Assembly (NCBI GenBank): GCA_030490835.1
Contig: CM059971.1
Location: forward strand, 122,606,564-122,670,563
Source: Annona cherimola
Taxonomy: Eukaryota > Streptophyta > Magnoliopsida > Magnoliales > Annonaceae
Length of the DNA stretch: 64,000 nt
Direction of reading: 5' to 3'
The notes below the pieces were generated by a model. The model was not told where the DNA came from and searched no databases. It saw only the letters and a list, made by a program, of their open reading frames with translations. The first letter of the stretch is position 1; every line of letters begins with the position of its first letter. Shown here in pieces: positions 23,385 through 34,649 of this stretch. Position numbers and translations under genes: made by a program.

Positions 23385-24200
23385 GTAAAATTTTTTTTTA
23401 ATAATTATACTACGACTAATATTATTAAAGGCAACTAAAAATAATATATGAGGGGTGTTTGTTTACACCAAAAATATTACAAACTAAAACTTTCCACTTG
23501 CTACAATTATCTTATTTTTAGTCATTTTTTTCATTTCTCTCTATACAATTATTATTTTTTCAATCATTTTTACAGGACTACATGCACGTCTAATTTATTT
23601 ATTTAAATTTTATTCTCTTATTCCTTATCATTAACCCTATTATATCACATTATTTTTTTTCCTTTTCAAGAACTTTATACTAAAAATTTTCATCAAAAGT
23701 TGTATCACTTACCAAACACACACTTAAAATGACAGTTTACATTTAACTACGAATAAAAATATTTCTATACAACTATCATATTTTTCAATCATTTTTACAC
23801 TACTACCTATATATCTAATTTATCTATTTTAATTTTATTCTCTTACTCCTTATATTAACTCTATTATATCACATCATTTTCTTCTCTTTCAATAACTTTT
23901 ATGCTAAAATTTTTTTATCAAAAGTTGTATCGCTTACCAAACACACTTAATATGACAGTTTACATTTAACTATAAATAAAAATATTTTTGCTGATCAAAC
24001 AATAAAGAAACATTTTTTTGGCTGCAAGTAATATTTACTTTGGCTATATTTAATATCACATGCGAGTAAATTTAAATTTTGCTGTAAAGAGTTAACCGTA
24101 TATAACTACTTTTTTTTGCGTTGTACTTTAAAATATTTCTTTGGTTATAACTAAATTCATCCGTAACAATATCCTTTGAAACTTTTTTTTTCTCTAACTA
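23385..24200. repeat. MITE plus tandemly duplicated MITE tail in a decayed element
   Basis: A reverse-orientation MITE (about 23451-23722) starts 'ggggtgtttgtttac' and ends 'ttaccaaacacac'. Its right part together with about 40 bp of flank ('aatgacagtttacatttaac', 'aataaaaatattt') is repeated directly downstream (about 23764-23984). This gives two units of roughly 220 bp. The outer DNA (23390-23450 and 24000-24160) shares 'ggcaactaaaaataatat'/'ggctgcaagtaatattta'-type inverted phrases and may be an older host element. Confidence 0.55.
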
Positions 24201-24274
24201 ATCCTTTGCAAGAATGTCATCTTGTCGGTTTTAATATCTAATTATGATCTTCGTTAACTTGAAATACTAATTTA

Positions 24275-24569
24275 GGATGTGTTTGAGAAGTAATAAAACT
24301 TTTGAATAAAAAAAATTTTTATGTACAAATTTTTTAAATGAAATAAAATGCTATGATATGATAGCAGTAATAATGAGGAGTAAAGAGAATAAAGTTAAAA
24401 TAGTATATGTTAGTTGGATGAGTAATTATGTAAAAATGATTTAAAAAATAAAGTAGTTGTATAAGAAAATGTTAAAAAGGATTAAAAAATAAGATAATTA
24501 TGGAACGTTAAAAAAATTTTAATTGAAAAGCTTTAGTGTGAAAACTTTTATTCATTACCAAATACGCCT
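24275..24569 (+). repeat. GTGTGTTTGG-family MITE
   Basis: Starts 'ggatgtgtttgagaagtaat' just after TTTA and ends 'ttaccaaatacgcc' just before TTTA, consistent with a TTA target duplication. The interior has 'gatatgatagcagtaataat', 'aggagtaaagagaataaagt' and 'tagttgtataagaaaatgt'. Confidence 0.7.
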
Positions 24570-26729
24570 TTAGTGAAAATTTGGAGTTTTTTAGTATTTA
24601 AAAGAAACTAAAGTTTAAAAACTAAAAAATCGAGAATCTAAGATCCCCATTATTAATTAACAAGCATTAATCATTAAGAAACTGGAAAAAAAAATCATGA
24701 AAATCGGAGATTGAACTAGTCAATCATATGCAGGTTGATAGTTTGGTGGCCCGACTATTTCCTTTTGGACGCGAATTCACTAGGACCACCCGACGCCGGT
24801 GGAAAACGGAGCACAAGAAATAAATATTTCATAGTCTAGTGGAGTGTGCATTACGTCGGATATAACTGCATGTTTTTGCACATCATGCACTGAAATTAAG
24901 GTTCTATTTGCAGTCGAAAAAATGCATTTATTAATTATTTGTCACTTAACGGCACGAACGCACACTTATGATCTGCGACCAATCATAGTACTTATTTTTT
25001 ATCTTTTAAAAATTTTTAATAAAATATTAATCTAAAGTTTTATTATCTATCATTCAAGTTTTATTAATATTATGGTCATTTTCATACGGGTGAAAATGAC
25101 TGTGATACACATTGCGTTTAAAAATATAAAATAAATATATACATATCTCGAAAATTCATAAAACTTGAATTATAGATAATACATACTTAAATTAATAATT
25201 TTATTAAAAAAAATTCAAAAAATTTAAAAAGAGTATTATGACCAGTCGTAAAGATCGAAGATGGCCGTAGGGTTGATGAAGCAATATGATGACAGCACGT
25301 GTAGCTTATGATATACTAGAAAAAAATCAATATTTTTTTTTGATAAATAAAAAATTATTATTATCAAGTCAGTCGAGAAACTGAGAAAGCATCGGGTAAC
25401 GAATATGAAAGACCATACTGTAGCGGAGCACTCGTCCTGTCGAGCAATTATTCTTCTTATTGACATTTTTAAGGAAATAAGATTTTTGAATAAAATTTAT
25501 ATTAATATTGACATTTTTTATTTTTAAGAAAGTTTTTTAATTTTTAATATAATATTTTATATTTTTAACATTTTTTTTCAATACACATCATTACATCCTC
25601 ATCCTATACATACCACCTAATTACCACCTAAGAATCTTATATCATTTATACCCTTACTAAAGAATTCTAGCACAGGAATATTCTAATTGGTTGTGCCAGC
25701 ATTTCTTTCATTTTTCTCCAGAACTTCGCATCGTAGACGACGATTTAAACCAGTTTTTTTTTTTTTTTTTTGCAATTCATGCTTATTGATCCAGGTCAAA
25801 TGAGGAGCACTCATTTTCATCGGCAACCGTGCATGAGAATCTTAAAAAATTGTTGTTAAATCCTAGGGAAAATGTTAGCACTCAGACGCATCAAGCCCAA
25901 TTCAAATTTTTAAGTACACAAACTGAAGACAACGTGTGAAAAAGTCGCCATATTTCATAGTGCTATTTAAAATAGGATCCCAATCCACATGCAACTCCAA
26001 ATAGAATTGGAAAAATGGCTTGGGCCATTTTAATGATCAAATAAAAATCTAATCCGACTATTGCGCATTTACACTCATGTTATTTGTTTTTAGTTAAGAA
26101 TATAAATTCATTGAAAAATTACATAAGTTTTTATTATTTAACAATTAATATTAGGAAAATTTAATCTTATACTTACAACATTTGCCTATAATTTTTGTTA
26201 CATTTTAAAATTTTCTTTTATATCCATAATATTTCATCCTAAATTCTCATCATTCATATGCAATTAAAATAACCGTTAACTACCTCACTGAAATAATGAT
26301 TTTCTCTCTCCGCGATTTCTTAATTGAAACTATTTAATCATAATATGACTCAATTAAACCATAATTTTAAATGTCAAGTGATTGAAATATCATATTAAAG
26401 TCGAATCTTTTCAACTGAGAAGTATTTTAAAGGGCAAAATTGTCTTTTTAATCAAGTAGATAACAATTATTTCGACTGAGTGTGTATGATAAGAATTTAA
26501 AGTAAAATGTTATGACTATAAAATGATTTTTTAAAACATTATGGAAACATTAAGAATTAGAAACAAATGTTAAAAGCATGAGAGAACTTTTTTCTTAATA
26601 TTTATATATTGATTTGTGTGCTTTCTATACCAATAATTTTAATTAAATATCTGTAAATTTTAAAACATTCTATTATATAGATAATTGATTTAAAGGGTAT
26701 ACTAGGGCATAGCTAGCAACACTTTACTT
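24570..26729. other. AT-rich intergenic DNA
   Basis: No gene or confidently bounded element is seen. Short open frames at 24844-25035 and 25236-25466 have no recognisable domain. A T-run lies at about 25755-25771. Confidence 0.45.
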
Positions 26730-27115
26730 GGTCTGCTTCAAATTTAAAATGGATCCCACTTTAAATCAAAATTTAGTTCTCTCATCACATGTAAAACCAT
26801 TTATTGCAACAGCATATTAAGTTTTGTACAAATTAGATATGTATATGCTACTCTTTAGAAAGTATAAAATCAATATAATAAAATTATTTGACTTAAATAT
26901 CAACTTCATCTCATAAAAAAAATCAACTTTAAAGTTATAGTTTTGACCTCTGAATTGTCTAAAATATCATTGTTACATTCTAACGCATTCGTTAATGAAT
27001 TTCAACATTTTTATAATTTATATATAATTAAATATTTTAAAATCTGGTATGGCTTATCTAAGGTTTTGATTAAAATGATTTTTAGAACCATGATAAATAA
27101 ATAATTTTAGTAATA
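26730..27115 (+). repeat. Probable copy of the ~500-bp foldback repeat family
   Basis: Shares 'gtctaaaatatcattgttac', 'attctaacgcattcgttaatg' and 'ataatttatatataatt' with other copies. More diverged than the 13.4- and 49.0-kb copies; limits are approximate. Confidence 0.35.
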
Positions 27116-27946
27116 AAACTAATTGGGTTCAGATTTGCTCATGGCTCATTTAAGTGAGTATAATATTTTAATAGTGGGGGAACAGATAAGCTACTTTAAC
27201 AATTCAGCACATGATATAAAATGCAATGAAAAAGGAGCTTGGTTGACCCACCAGGTTGTCTGTGTGCGAATATGCACCCACTCAATCTCTAATTCTCTAG
27301 ATGGCCACCAAAAAATTCCGTATCGCCGATATTCGTAATTGGCACCGAAAATTCTGACAACTCATCCCACTGATGTGGTATTAATTTAAGAGAGATTGGT
27401 GCAACAAATTAAAACAAATGCACTGCGCCAGCATAAAAGTCAAGATGGGGTGGGGGGAGTTGGCTCGTTTCAAAGGCCAACCTGATTTCACGAGGCATGC
27501 ATATCTGTTTTCGAAGACTGTAATTGGCAAAAGCTAAAACAATTCAGTAGGACAATAGGAGGTCGGTGACGAAAACTCGGGCATTTGGGGGGGATTTTTT
27601 TTTTTTTTTTTCCCTTTTTGTTGGACAATTCCAAAGCCAACCCGCTTGCATGTGCGGTGCCTGTTAATTTGGCTGGATGTGAAATTGTTGTGTGGCTGTC
27701 TCGTTGCGAGTTTATACCCCACGGCCTGTGTAAGGGTACAAATTCGGTACATACCCGCCAGCCTAAGATAAATCAACCATAAGCTTTTACTTATAGCATT
27801 AGTTCTAATTTGATAGTTCTATTTAGTCATTAAAAAATTTTCATAGCTTTATTTAGAAGTGATTTCATGTAATTTCATCTATTTTTATTGGTTTAATGAT
27901 AGATGAAAAATACACATGGGGTATGTTTTGAAAGGAATAAAATTTT
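27116..27946. other. Intergenic DNA with a GC-richer patch
   Basis: Nothing recognisable is encoded. The patch at about 27430-27780 is less AT-rich and includes a T-run (27596-27610) but no domain or RNA gene is seen. Confidence 0.4.
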
Positions 27947-28960
27947 GGGTGTGTTTGGTAATGAATAAAACTTTTGATGAAAATTTTTTAAGAGTAAAAG
28001 TTGTCAAATGATGTGATTTGACAGGGGTAATGATGAGTAGTAAAGAGGATAAAATTAAAATAAATAGATTAGTTATGTATATAATTGTGTAGAAACGATT
28101 GAAAAGTAGGGTAGTTGTATAGAAAAATGTGAAAAATAATTAAAAAATATGATAGTTGTGGATAGTGAAAAGTTTTAAATTGAAAAATTTTAACTTGATA
28201 TTTTTTATCGATTGCCAAACACACCTTTTGACAAAAAAAAATTTAGTATAAAAGTTTTTGAAATATGAAAAAATGAGGTGATATGATAGGAGTAATGGCG
28301 ATGAATAAAAAGAATAAAGTTAAAATAAATAAGTTAAATGTATAGAGAGTTGCGTAGAAATGATTGAAAAGTAGTATAGTTGTATACAAAGAAGTGAAGA
28401 AATAATTTAAAAATAAAGTAATTGTAGAAAGTGAAAAGTTCCAATCTGAAAAGTTTTGTGTTTTAACAAATGCACCCTTAATCTATAGTATTTAACATTA
28501 TTTGCTTACAAAAAAACAAAAGTGTGTTTTGAAAATGATAAAACTTTTTTATGAAAAGTTGTTGACGCAAAAGTTTTAAAATAATATAAAACGATATGAT
28601 ATTGTATAAGTAATGATGAAGAATAAAGAGAACAAAATTAAAATAAATAAATTAGTTATATGAATAGTTGTAGAGAAATAATTAAAAAGTATAATAATTG
28701 TATGGAAAATACGAAGAAATAATGAAAAAATATATATAGTTGTAGAAAGTGAAAAATTTTATATTAAAAATTTATGGTATGAAAAGTTTTGACTTTATCC
28801 AAATGCACCTAAGTTTCATCCAAAATAAGGATAGTTGTATAAAAAGATATAAAGAAATAATGAAAAAATAAGCTAGTTGTGAAAAGTGAAAATTTTTATA
28901 TTAAAAAATTTTCGGACGAAAAGTTTTGACTTTATCCAAATGAGTTTCATCCAAAATAAG
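27947..28960 (+). repeat. Cluster of four successive MITE copies
   Basis: Four copies follow one another in the same orientation. The first is full length (27947-28225), running from GGGTGTGTTTGGTAATG to TTGCCAAACACACC. A second, missing its left end, ends 'aacaaatgcaccc' at about 28478. A third (about 28519-28810) runs from 'gtgtgttttgaaaatg' to 'atccaaatgcacc'. A short fourth repeats the tail of the third, with 'gtttcatccaaaataaggat' occurring at about 28812 and 28944. Shared interior phrases include 'gtaatgatgag', 'aaaataaat', 'tagttgta' and 'gtgaaaagtttt'. Confidence 0.7.
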
Positions 28961-29290
28961 GATATGGATGGGCCACATTGGCTTAAAGAATATATTCATG
29001 CATAATTTATGAAAAATACATAGTTATATTTATATATGCATTAGAATATAACAATAATTTATAGAATTATTTATTCACAAAATAATGATATTTTAGACAA
29101 TTAAAACATTAAAACGTAACTTTGAAATCAATATTCAATGTCATATTATTTTATTTTGTTAATTTTATATATTTTTAAATGAGGTCATGCACAATAATAC
29201 AAGATAAATGATGCAATCATGATGATAACATAAATAATTCTAAATAGAATAAATAAAATGAAATTTTCATCGCTCACAAATGTGAAAAAT
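28961..29290 (-). repeat. Partial copy of the ~500-bp foldback repeat family
   Basis: Contains 'catgcataatttatgaaaa', 'atatgcattagaatataaca', 'gatattttagacaattaaaa' and 'gttaattttatatattttta', in the orientation opposite to 13370..13865. Boundaries are approximate. Confidence 0.4.
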
Positions 29291-30655
29291 GAATGAGAGC
29301 ACATAAAACTGAAGTATTTACAAAAGGATACTCATTTTTATTACTCGTACATAGTTATGATAAGGACGTTACAACCTCTCACGACACTCGAGACCGACAT
29401 ATACGTTATTAGCAGACGTGTAACGTAGGTATAAGTATTACACTTAGTTATCATTCAATACCATCTGTTATGGTCGTTTACTTCTTGCTTTTTTATTTAC
29501 TTATTATTTTAGGATTATATTCATTACGACAGTTTGAATAGATTAATGTTTTAATCATCTTAATAAATTAAGGACTGTCGTGCGATTAATTTTCTTGCAC
29601 ATATATTAAACTTTTCATGATTGTGGCTACCCAATATTTGGTATTTCAATCTTTAAACTATTCGATTTTTTAAAAAATTATTTTTCTTTTCCTATACAGT
29701 CCCCTATGTTTCAATATGCAACAATCTTGTGATTCATTATCATTTATTATATTATTAATTACATTTTACATTCTTCGATTATATAATTTAACACTGGTCT
29801 ACTTCGGCATTCATATTTTTAAATCAAAATTCACTCAAAATTCACAATGCAGTGGTGAATATAATGGAAAAAGCTTGTGGTGTGTTTGGAATTATGTAAT
29901 TGGATGAAATGAGACGAGAATAAGACTGGATTTTAGCAAAAAAATTTATTTTCAATACATAATAACTTTACTTTTTTATTTTTAATACAATTTTTCTTAT
30001 TATCAGTATAAATTTTTATTTTCCAATACAGGAAAATCATTCCTCATTTGAATCCCATCTCATTCGTAAGATGATACTGGATTCTAATTTGGAACATGCA
30101 TGGAATTGGAGGTGGACGCGCGGCACCGGGAACGCATGGCATGCCATTAATGTCTCATTATTAAGTTAGGGTCGCGGAGACACAGTACTACCTTCGTCAG
30201 AATCTCCACGAGTTTCTGATTGGTCGTCCACATATTTTTACCTTGCTTGAAAAATTAAATAAGCTTGACTTTGCTATCAAAAATACATAAATAAATAAGC
30301 TTGACTTGCTAGTTAGAACTTAGATGGTGCCATTTGGACACCCCCTATCGCATGGATTTGTGGCGCATAATATGTAAATATCGTATCCCATTGTCTTTTT
30401 GATGAACGGATTGGATTGAATTTCTAAGCACGCTTTCTGGGGTACTAGGGGGCAAAAAAAAAAGGGCGAATCTGTGGTTGTTGCAAAGCAGTTGATTGGT
30501 TAGCACCACGTGTATTATAAATGCAAGTTACCTAAAAGGCCCCTGCCGACAACGCGAATTAATGTGAGGCCCATGCAAGCACGCGGTGGTTGACGATTTT
30601 CGCTGTCCATAGCCAAGCATCCTCAAGTTTATTTTGGAGATATTGTAGGGATGGT
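29291..30655. other. Intergenic DNA
   Basis: No gene is supported. Segment 29875-30090 has 'gtgtgtttggaattatg' at its left and 'gattctaatttggaacatgc' at its right and may be a decayed MITE. The rest is featureless to my reading. Confidence 0.4.
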
Positions 30656-31125
30656 TTACTTGTGTGTTTAGAAAGTAATAAAACTTTTCAATAAAATTTT
30701 GTTGTGTAAAGTTGTTGAAATGAGAAAAATTAATGTGATATAATAAGGGTAATGATGAGAAGTAAAAAAATAAATTTAAAATAGATAAGTTAGTAGTGCA
30801 TATAGTTATGTAGAAACGGTTGAAAAGTAGAGAAGTTTGCATAGAAAAATGTAAAAAAATAATTACAAATTTAGGTAGTTGTGAAGAGTGAAAAATATTT
30901 TCAATTTAAAATTTTTCACTCTCTACAATTATCATATTTTTTAATTATTTTTCATTTTTTCTGTACAAATATATTATTTTTAATCATTTTTACACAACTA
31001 CTCGTACATCTAATCTTATATATTCACTATGCATCTTCACTTCTATCATATCATATCATTTTCTCTCATTTTAAAATTGTTACATCAGAAATTTTTCATC
31101 AAAACTTTCTAAACATCCCCTTATA
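30656..31125. repeat. Head-to-head inverted pair of MITE copies
   Basis: A forward copy (30660 to about 30897), starting 'tgtgtgtttagaaagtaata' and reading through 'gtgatataataagggtaatg' and 'gaagagtgaaaaat', is followed at once by a reverse copy. The reverse copy (about 30897-31125) reads 'tttttcactctctacaatt', 'ctatcatatcatatcatttt' and 'aaaactttctaaacatcccc'. Together they form an inverted repeat of about 465 bp with arms of about 230 bp. Confidence 0.7.
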
Positions 31126-31951
31126 CAAACAAAATTTAAGCCGAGAAGCTCCTTCGGGGCCCATCAGTCTCCTATTTTTATCACGCATATATTATTCCTG
31201 TAACACTAAGGGATATTAAATCACGTGTCCACAGTCCATCATGGGTTTTTTTGTCCTATGAGCGGGTTTTTACTGTAAATATCATAGTTTTGACCCTTGA
31301 GCTTTATATTTGCAACAGATGCTTTTAAGTTTTAAATTTTTGCAACAAAGGTGATAAAACTGTTAAGTTATAATATCAAATGACTAAAATCCCTTCTTAA
31401 CCCGAGTGGAAGCATTATTTGGTTCGATTTTTGTGCACTCTTTTTTAAACGGACCGCTTATCATAAATGGATATTTTAAACTTTAAATGAATAAATTGAA
31501 GATATTCATCTTAAGTATTAGACAGACATGCATTTTCGTCATTTTCTGTTACAAGTTAACAAAGAATTCACTTAACTAGATAGATTGTAGCTACAAATTT
31601 TTGAAATTTATAAAGTTGTCTATTGTAAATATAGAACTAAGAAGTCAAAAAGATGTAAACTTTCGCAGATTCAAGGGACTTATATGCAGAAAACCCTTCT
31701 AAGCAGTGATTGTAACGAAATTCTCGTTTCCCCAGCATCTGACCCCAGCATCTGAAGACGAAAATGTCTGGGTTCGGCAACGTGCCCAGCTCCCGCGGAG
31801 CTTTTGGAACCCAACACCACCGGGCCGGGGTCCTTCGCTTAGTTGTCTACAATAACTATTTGGATAGGTGGAAATATAATGGGTAGTGATGAAAAAGTTT
31901 GAGTATGGATTATGTAGGTATTTTATTCTTTTCCTTTTGGGATATTTTTCA
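31126..31951. repeat. Decayed repeat DNA related to 2560..3790
   Basis: Around 31280-31380 occur 'gacccttgagctttatatt', 'tttgcaacagatgc' and 'tttttgcaacaaagg', and near 31650 opposite-sense 'gtaaactttcgcagattcaa'. This vocabulary matches 2560..3790 and points to a short relative of that element (about 31254-31700). No gene is seen. Confidence 0.35.
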
Positions 31952-32275
31952 ATGCACCTTAGTGCACTTAGCTTCAGTGCATTCAGGTATATTTAACCCA
32001 TTTTTTATATTTTTTTTATAAAAGTGTTAATCTATGTGCATTTGACATACATATCGATTTTTACTATCTTTTGATTTTTTAAAATCAGTGGCAATTTCAT
32101 AATTTATAAAACTACCATTGATTTTAAAAAATATAAAAATATCCAAGTTTGGTAAAAATCGATATGTATACTAAATAGACTTAGATTAACACTTGTATAA
32201 AAAATTCAAAAAATAAAAATATAAGTTTTTGCACGGAGGTGCATTAAAGCTAAGTGCACCTAGGTGCACCAGATC
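31952..32275. repeat. Foldback MITE, about 325 bp
   Basis: The left arm opens 'aatgcaccttagtgcactta', and the right arm ends with its inverse 'taagtgcacctaggtgcacc'. Arms continue inward: 'gtgttaatctatgtgcattt' pairs with 'gacttagattaacac', and 'catatcgatttttac' with 'gtaaaaatcgatatg'. Nearly the whole element can pair with itself. The centre resembles the one at 4899..5157. Confidence 0.75.
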
Positions 32276-32713
32276 GCTTTTCTTTCTTATTTTATTCATA
32301 TATTTGAAAGAGAGATGATCTATTATATTGTTTTTCCGTGTCCTATCTCATTTTTTAATAGCACTATACATTCCGATATATGATATTACATACCAAGCCT
32401 ATTCACTTGAAAACTACAAGCTCTCAACTATTTAAAAGGAGACAGTAAGCTTTTATCTATTATGAATGGAGACCAAATGGTTCCGTCTATTTTTAAGGAA
32501 AACCAAATATTCTCATTTGAAAATCGGACTAAAATCACCACATATGGGATTCAAACTCAAGAACAACAAGCGCATCTCCTTATGCTATCTTTTGAAATAG
32601 GATAAATTCTTTTTGAAACATCTTTTTATATCTTTCCACATAACTATTATATTTATTTTTATTTTATTCTGGCTCTATCTTTATTATATAGGCTTCATTT
32701 CATACCTATCTTA

Positions 32714-32987
32714 AGGGGACATTTGGTAATGAACATAGGTGGGATGGTGTGGGATTTCAGGGGAAATGCATCTCCTTTTACATTTTCCAACTACTGATTT
32801 AATAACTCAACAATCTTATTTTTTCGATTTTACTTTTATAATCCAATCATTTATCCTTTCAACTATCGAATTTATTCCAAATTTACCCATATATTTTATA
32901 TCAATCACATAATTCTTAAAATATTCACTTTTCTAATTCTCATCCCATACCAAAATCCCACAAATATTTATATTACCAAACCTCTCT
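32714..32987. repeat. MITE with TTA target duplication
   Basis: Ends AGGGGACATTTGGTAAT and ATTACCAAACCTCTCT are inverted copies, flanked on both sides by TTA (32711-32713 and 32988-32990). 'ggtgtgggattt' near the left end pairs with 'aaaatcccacaaa' near the right. TTA duplications suggest the PIF/Harbinger (Tourist) group. Confidence 0.75.
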
Positions 32988-33044
32988 TTACATATGTTGG
33001 AACACTTTGATCCGAATCGCGTGGGCATGTATATTGAAAAGTGA

Positions 33045-33410
33045 TTCTATTAGTGAGTTAAGCAAATGGTTCGCTTAGCCAACCTTAAAAAATCTTTTTA
33101 AAATACTTTTTTTTATTTTTTCTTCATGCATCTGTTTATCTAAGCGTATTTAAAATATAAATTAAGTTTTACCATTTTTGAATATGTGTATATATTTTTT
33201 AAAGATTTTTAAACATCTACATATATATATGTATTTAAAATACCCCTATATTTAAAAATCTCAAAATATATATATCTATATACATATCTAAAAATTAGTT
33301 TATATATTAAATACATTTAGATAAACAAATGTATAAAAGAAAAATAAAAAATAATTTAAATATTTTTTAAAAAATAAGCTAAGTAACCTATTTGGTTAGC
33401 CCCAACTAAC
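33045..33410. repeat. Long foldback element
   Basis: The left arm 'agcaaatggttcgcttagcc' pairs with the inverse of 'aagctaagtaacctatttgg' on the right. The arms continue through 'gcatctgtttatctaagcgt' and 'acatttagataaacaaatgt' toward a centre near 33230. Arms are about 170 bp. No coding potential. Confidence 0.65.
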
Positions 33411-34093
33411 ATCATCATACGTTATTTATATTTTGACTATCTCGCACACGACTTGGCCAGCATTACGTGCGACATGGAGAAAGTCTGAAAGTTAAACGGT
33501 ATCATATTAATAATATGGCTAGTGCTAGACTGCTAGCCCTAGGTAAGGATTATTTTAATAAATTATATATTATCTTAAGCAGCAAGCCAAATATCCAATC
33601 GATCAGTTCTCAGCTCTATCAGAGACGACAGCACCCGTGAAAAGTTGCGTGAATCGACTGTACCCGGCTGACTGACACGGAGGTTTATGCATGGCGGCAG
33701 GCCCAGTGCTTGTCGTATGTTTCATGCATGATCAGCATACCCGCAACGTATTTTTTTTTTGTTAATCGACCAGATGAACGTCTAACCTTGTTTTGAATTA
33801 ATTTTTTTTTTTTTTATGAGAGCCTTGTCTTGAAAGTTAATGTAACGGAAATAACAAATCTACATGACCAGTCTCTCCACAGCCCAAAATCTCATCGATA
33901 AAAGTCATAAAACTATAGAAGTCATGAAATCTCAACAAAGTACGTCATTAGTGTAGGTTGTTACTTGGGGGTTGCGGCTCAAGTTGAACCGTCCAAATCA
34001 ATAGGCGAGACCCAAAAGGTATGCGCTTTGGGACCATAATAAAATCGGGTATCTATACCACTATCGACTACGAACTTTTTTTTTTAATATTAT
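33411..34093. other. Intergenic DNA
   Basis: No gene or element could be identified. Two T-runs are present near 33750 and 33801-33815. Confidence 0.4.
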
Positions 34094-34375
34094 GATTGTG
34101 TTCGGAAATGAATAAAACTTTTGATGAAAAATTTTGGAGAATAAAAGTTGTCAAATGATGTGATATGATAGGAGTAATGATGAGTAGTAAAGATGATAAA
34201 GTTAAAATAGATAGGTTAGTTGTGTGGATAGTTGTGTAGAAATGATTGTAAGGTAGGGTAGTTGTATAGGAAAATGTGAAAAAATGATTAAAAATATGAT
34301 AGTTGTGGAGAATGAAAAGTTTTAGATTAAAAAGTTTTAACTTGATATTTTTTATTAATTGCCAAGCACACCCTA
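34094..34375 (+). repeat. GTGTGTTTGG-family MITE
   Basis: Begins 'gattgtgttcggaaatgaat', ends 'aattgccaagcacaccc', and between them reads 'gtgatatgataggagtaatg', 'gtgtagaaatgattg' and 'tagttgtggagaatgaaaag'. It closely follows the copy at 27947-28225. Confidence 0.7.
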
Positions 34376-34649
34376 TATATACTCTTACATCTGATTTGTA
34401 TCATGAAAGGATATGTTGTAAATACTCTTACACTCAGAATTAACAAATGTAAATACTCTCATCATTAGGAGAACAATGCAAAAGAGTATAAAATTTCGTG
34501 TTGTGAGGAACATGTATTTTATTTTATTTTCATTATAATCATTCCCTATTTATAAGGTAATTTATTAACATGCTACTATGAATTTATGATGATAATGAAT
34601 ACATAACATATATGGACATGACATCTAGGGGACGTATAGTGCGTATATG

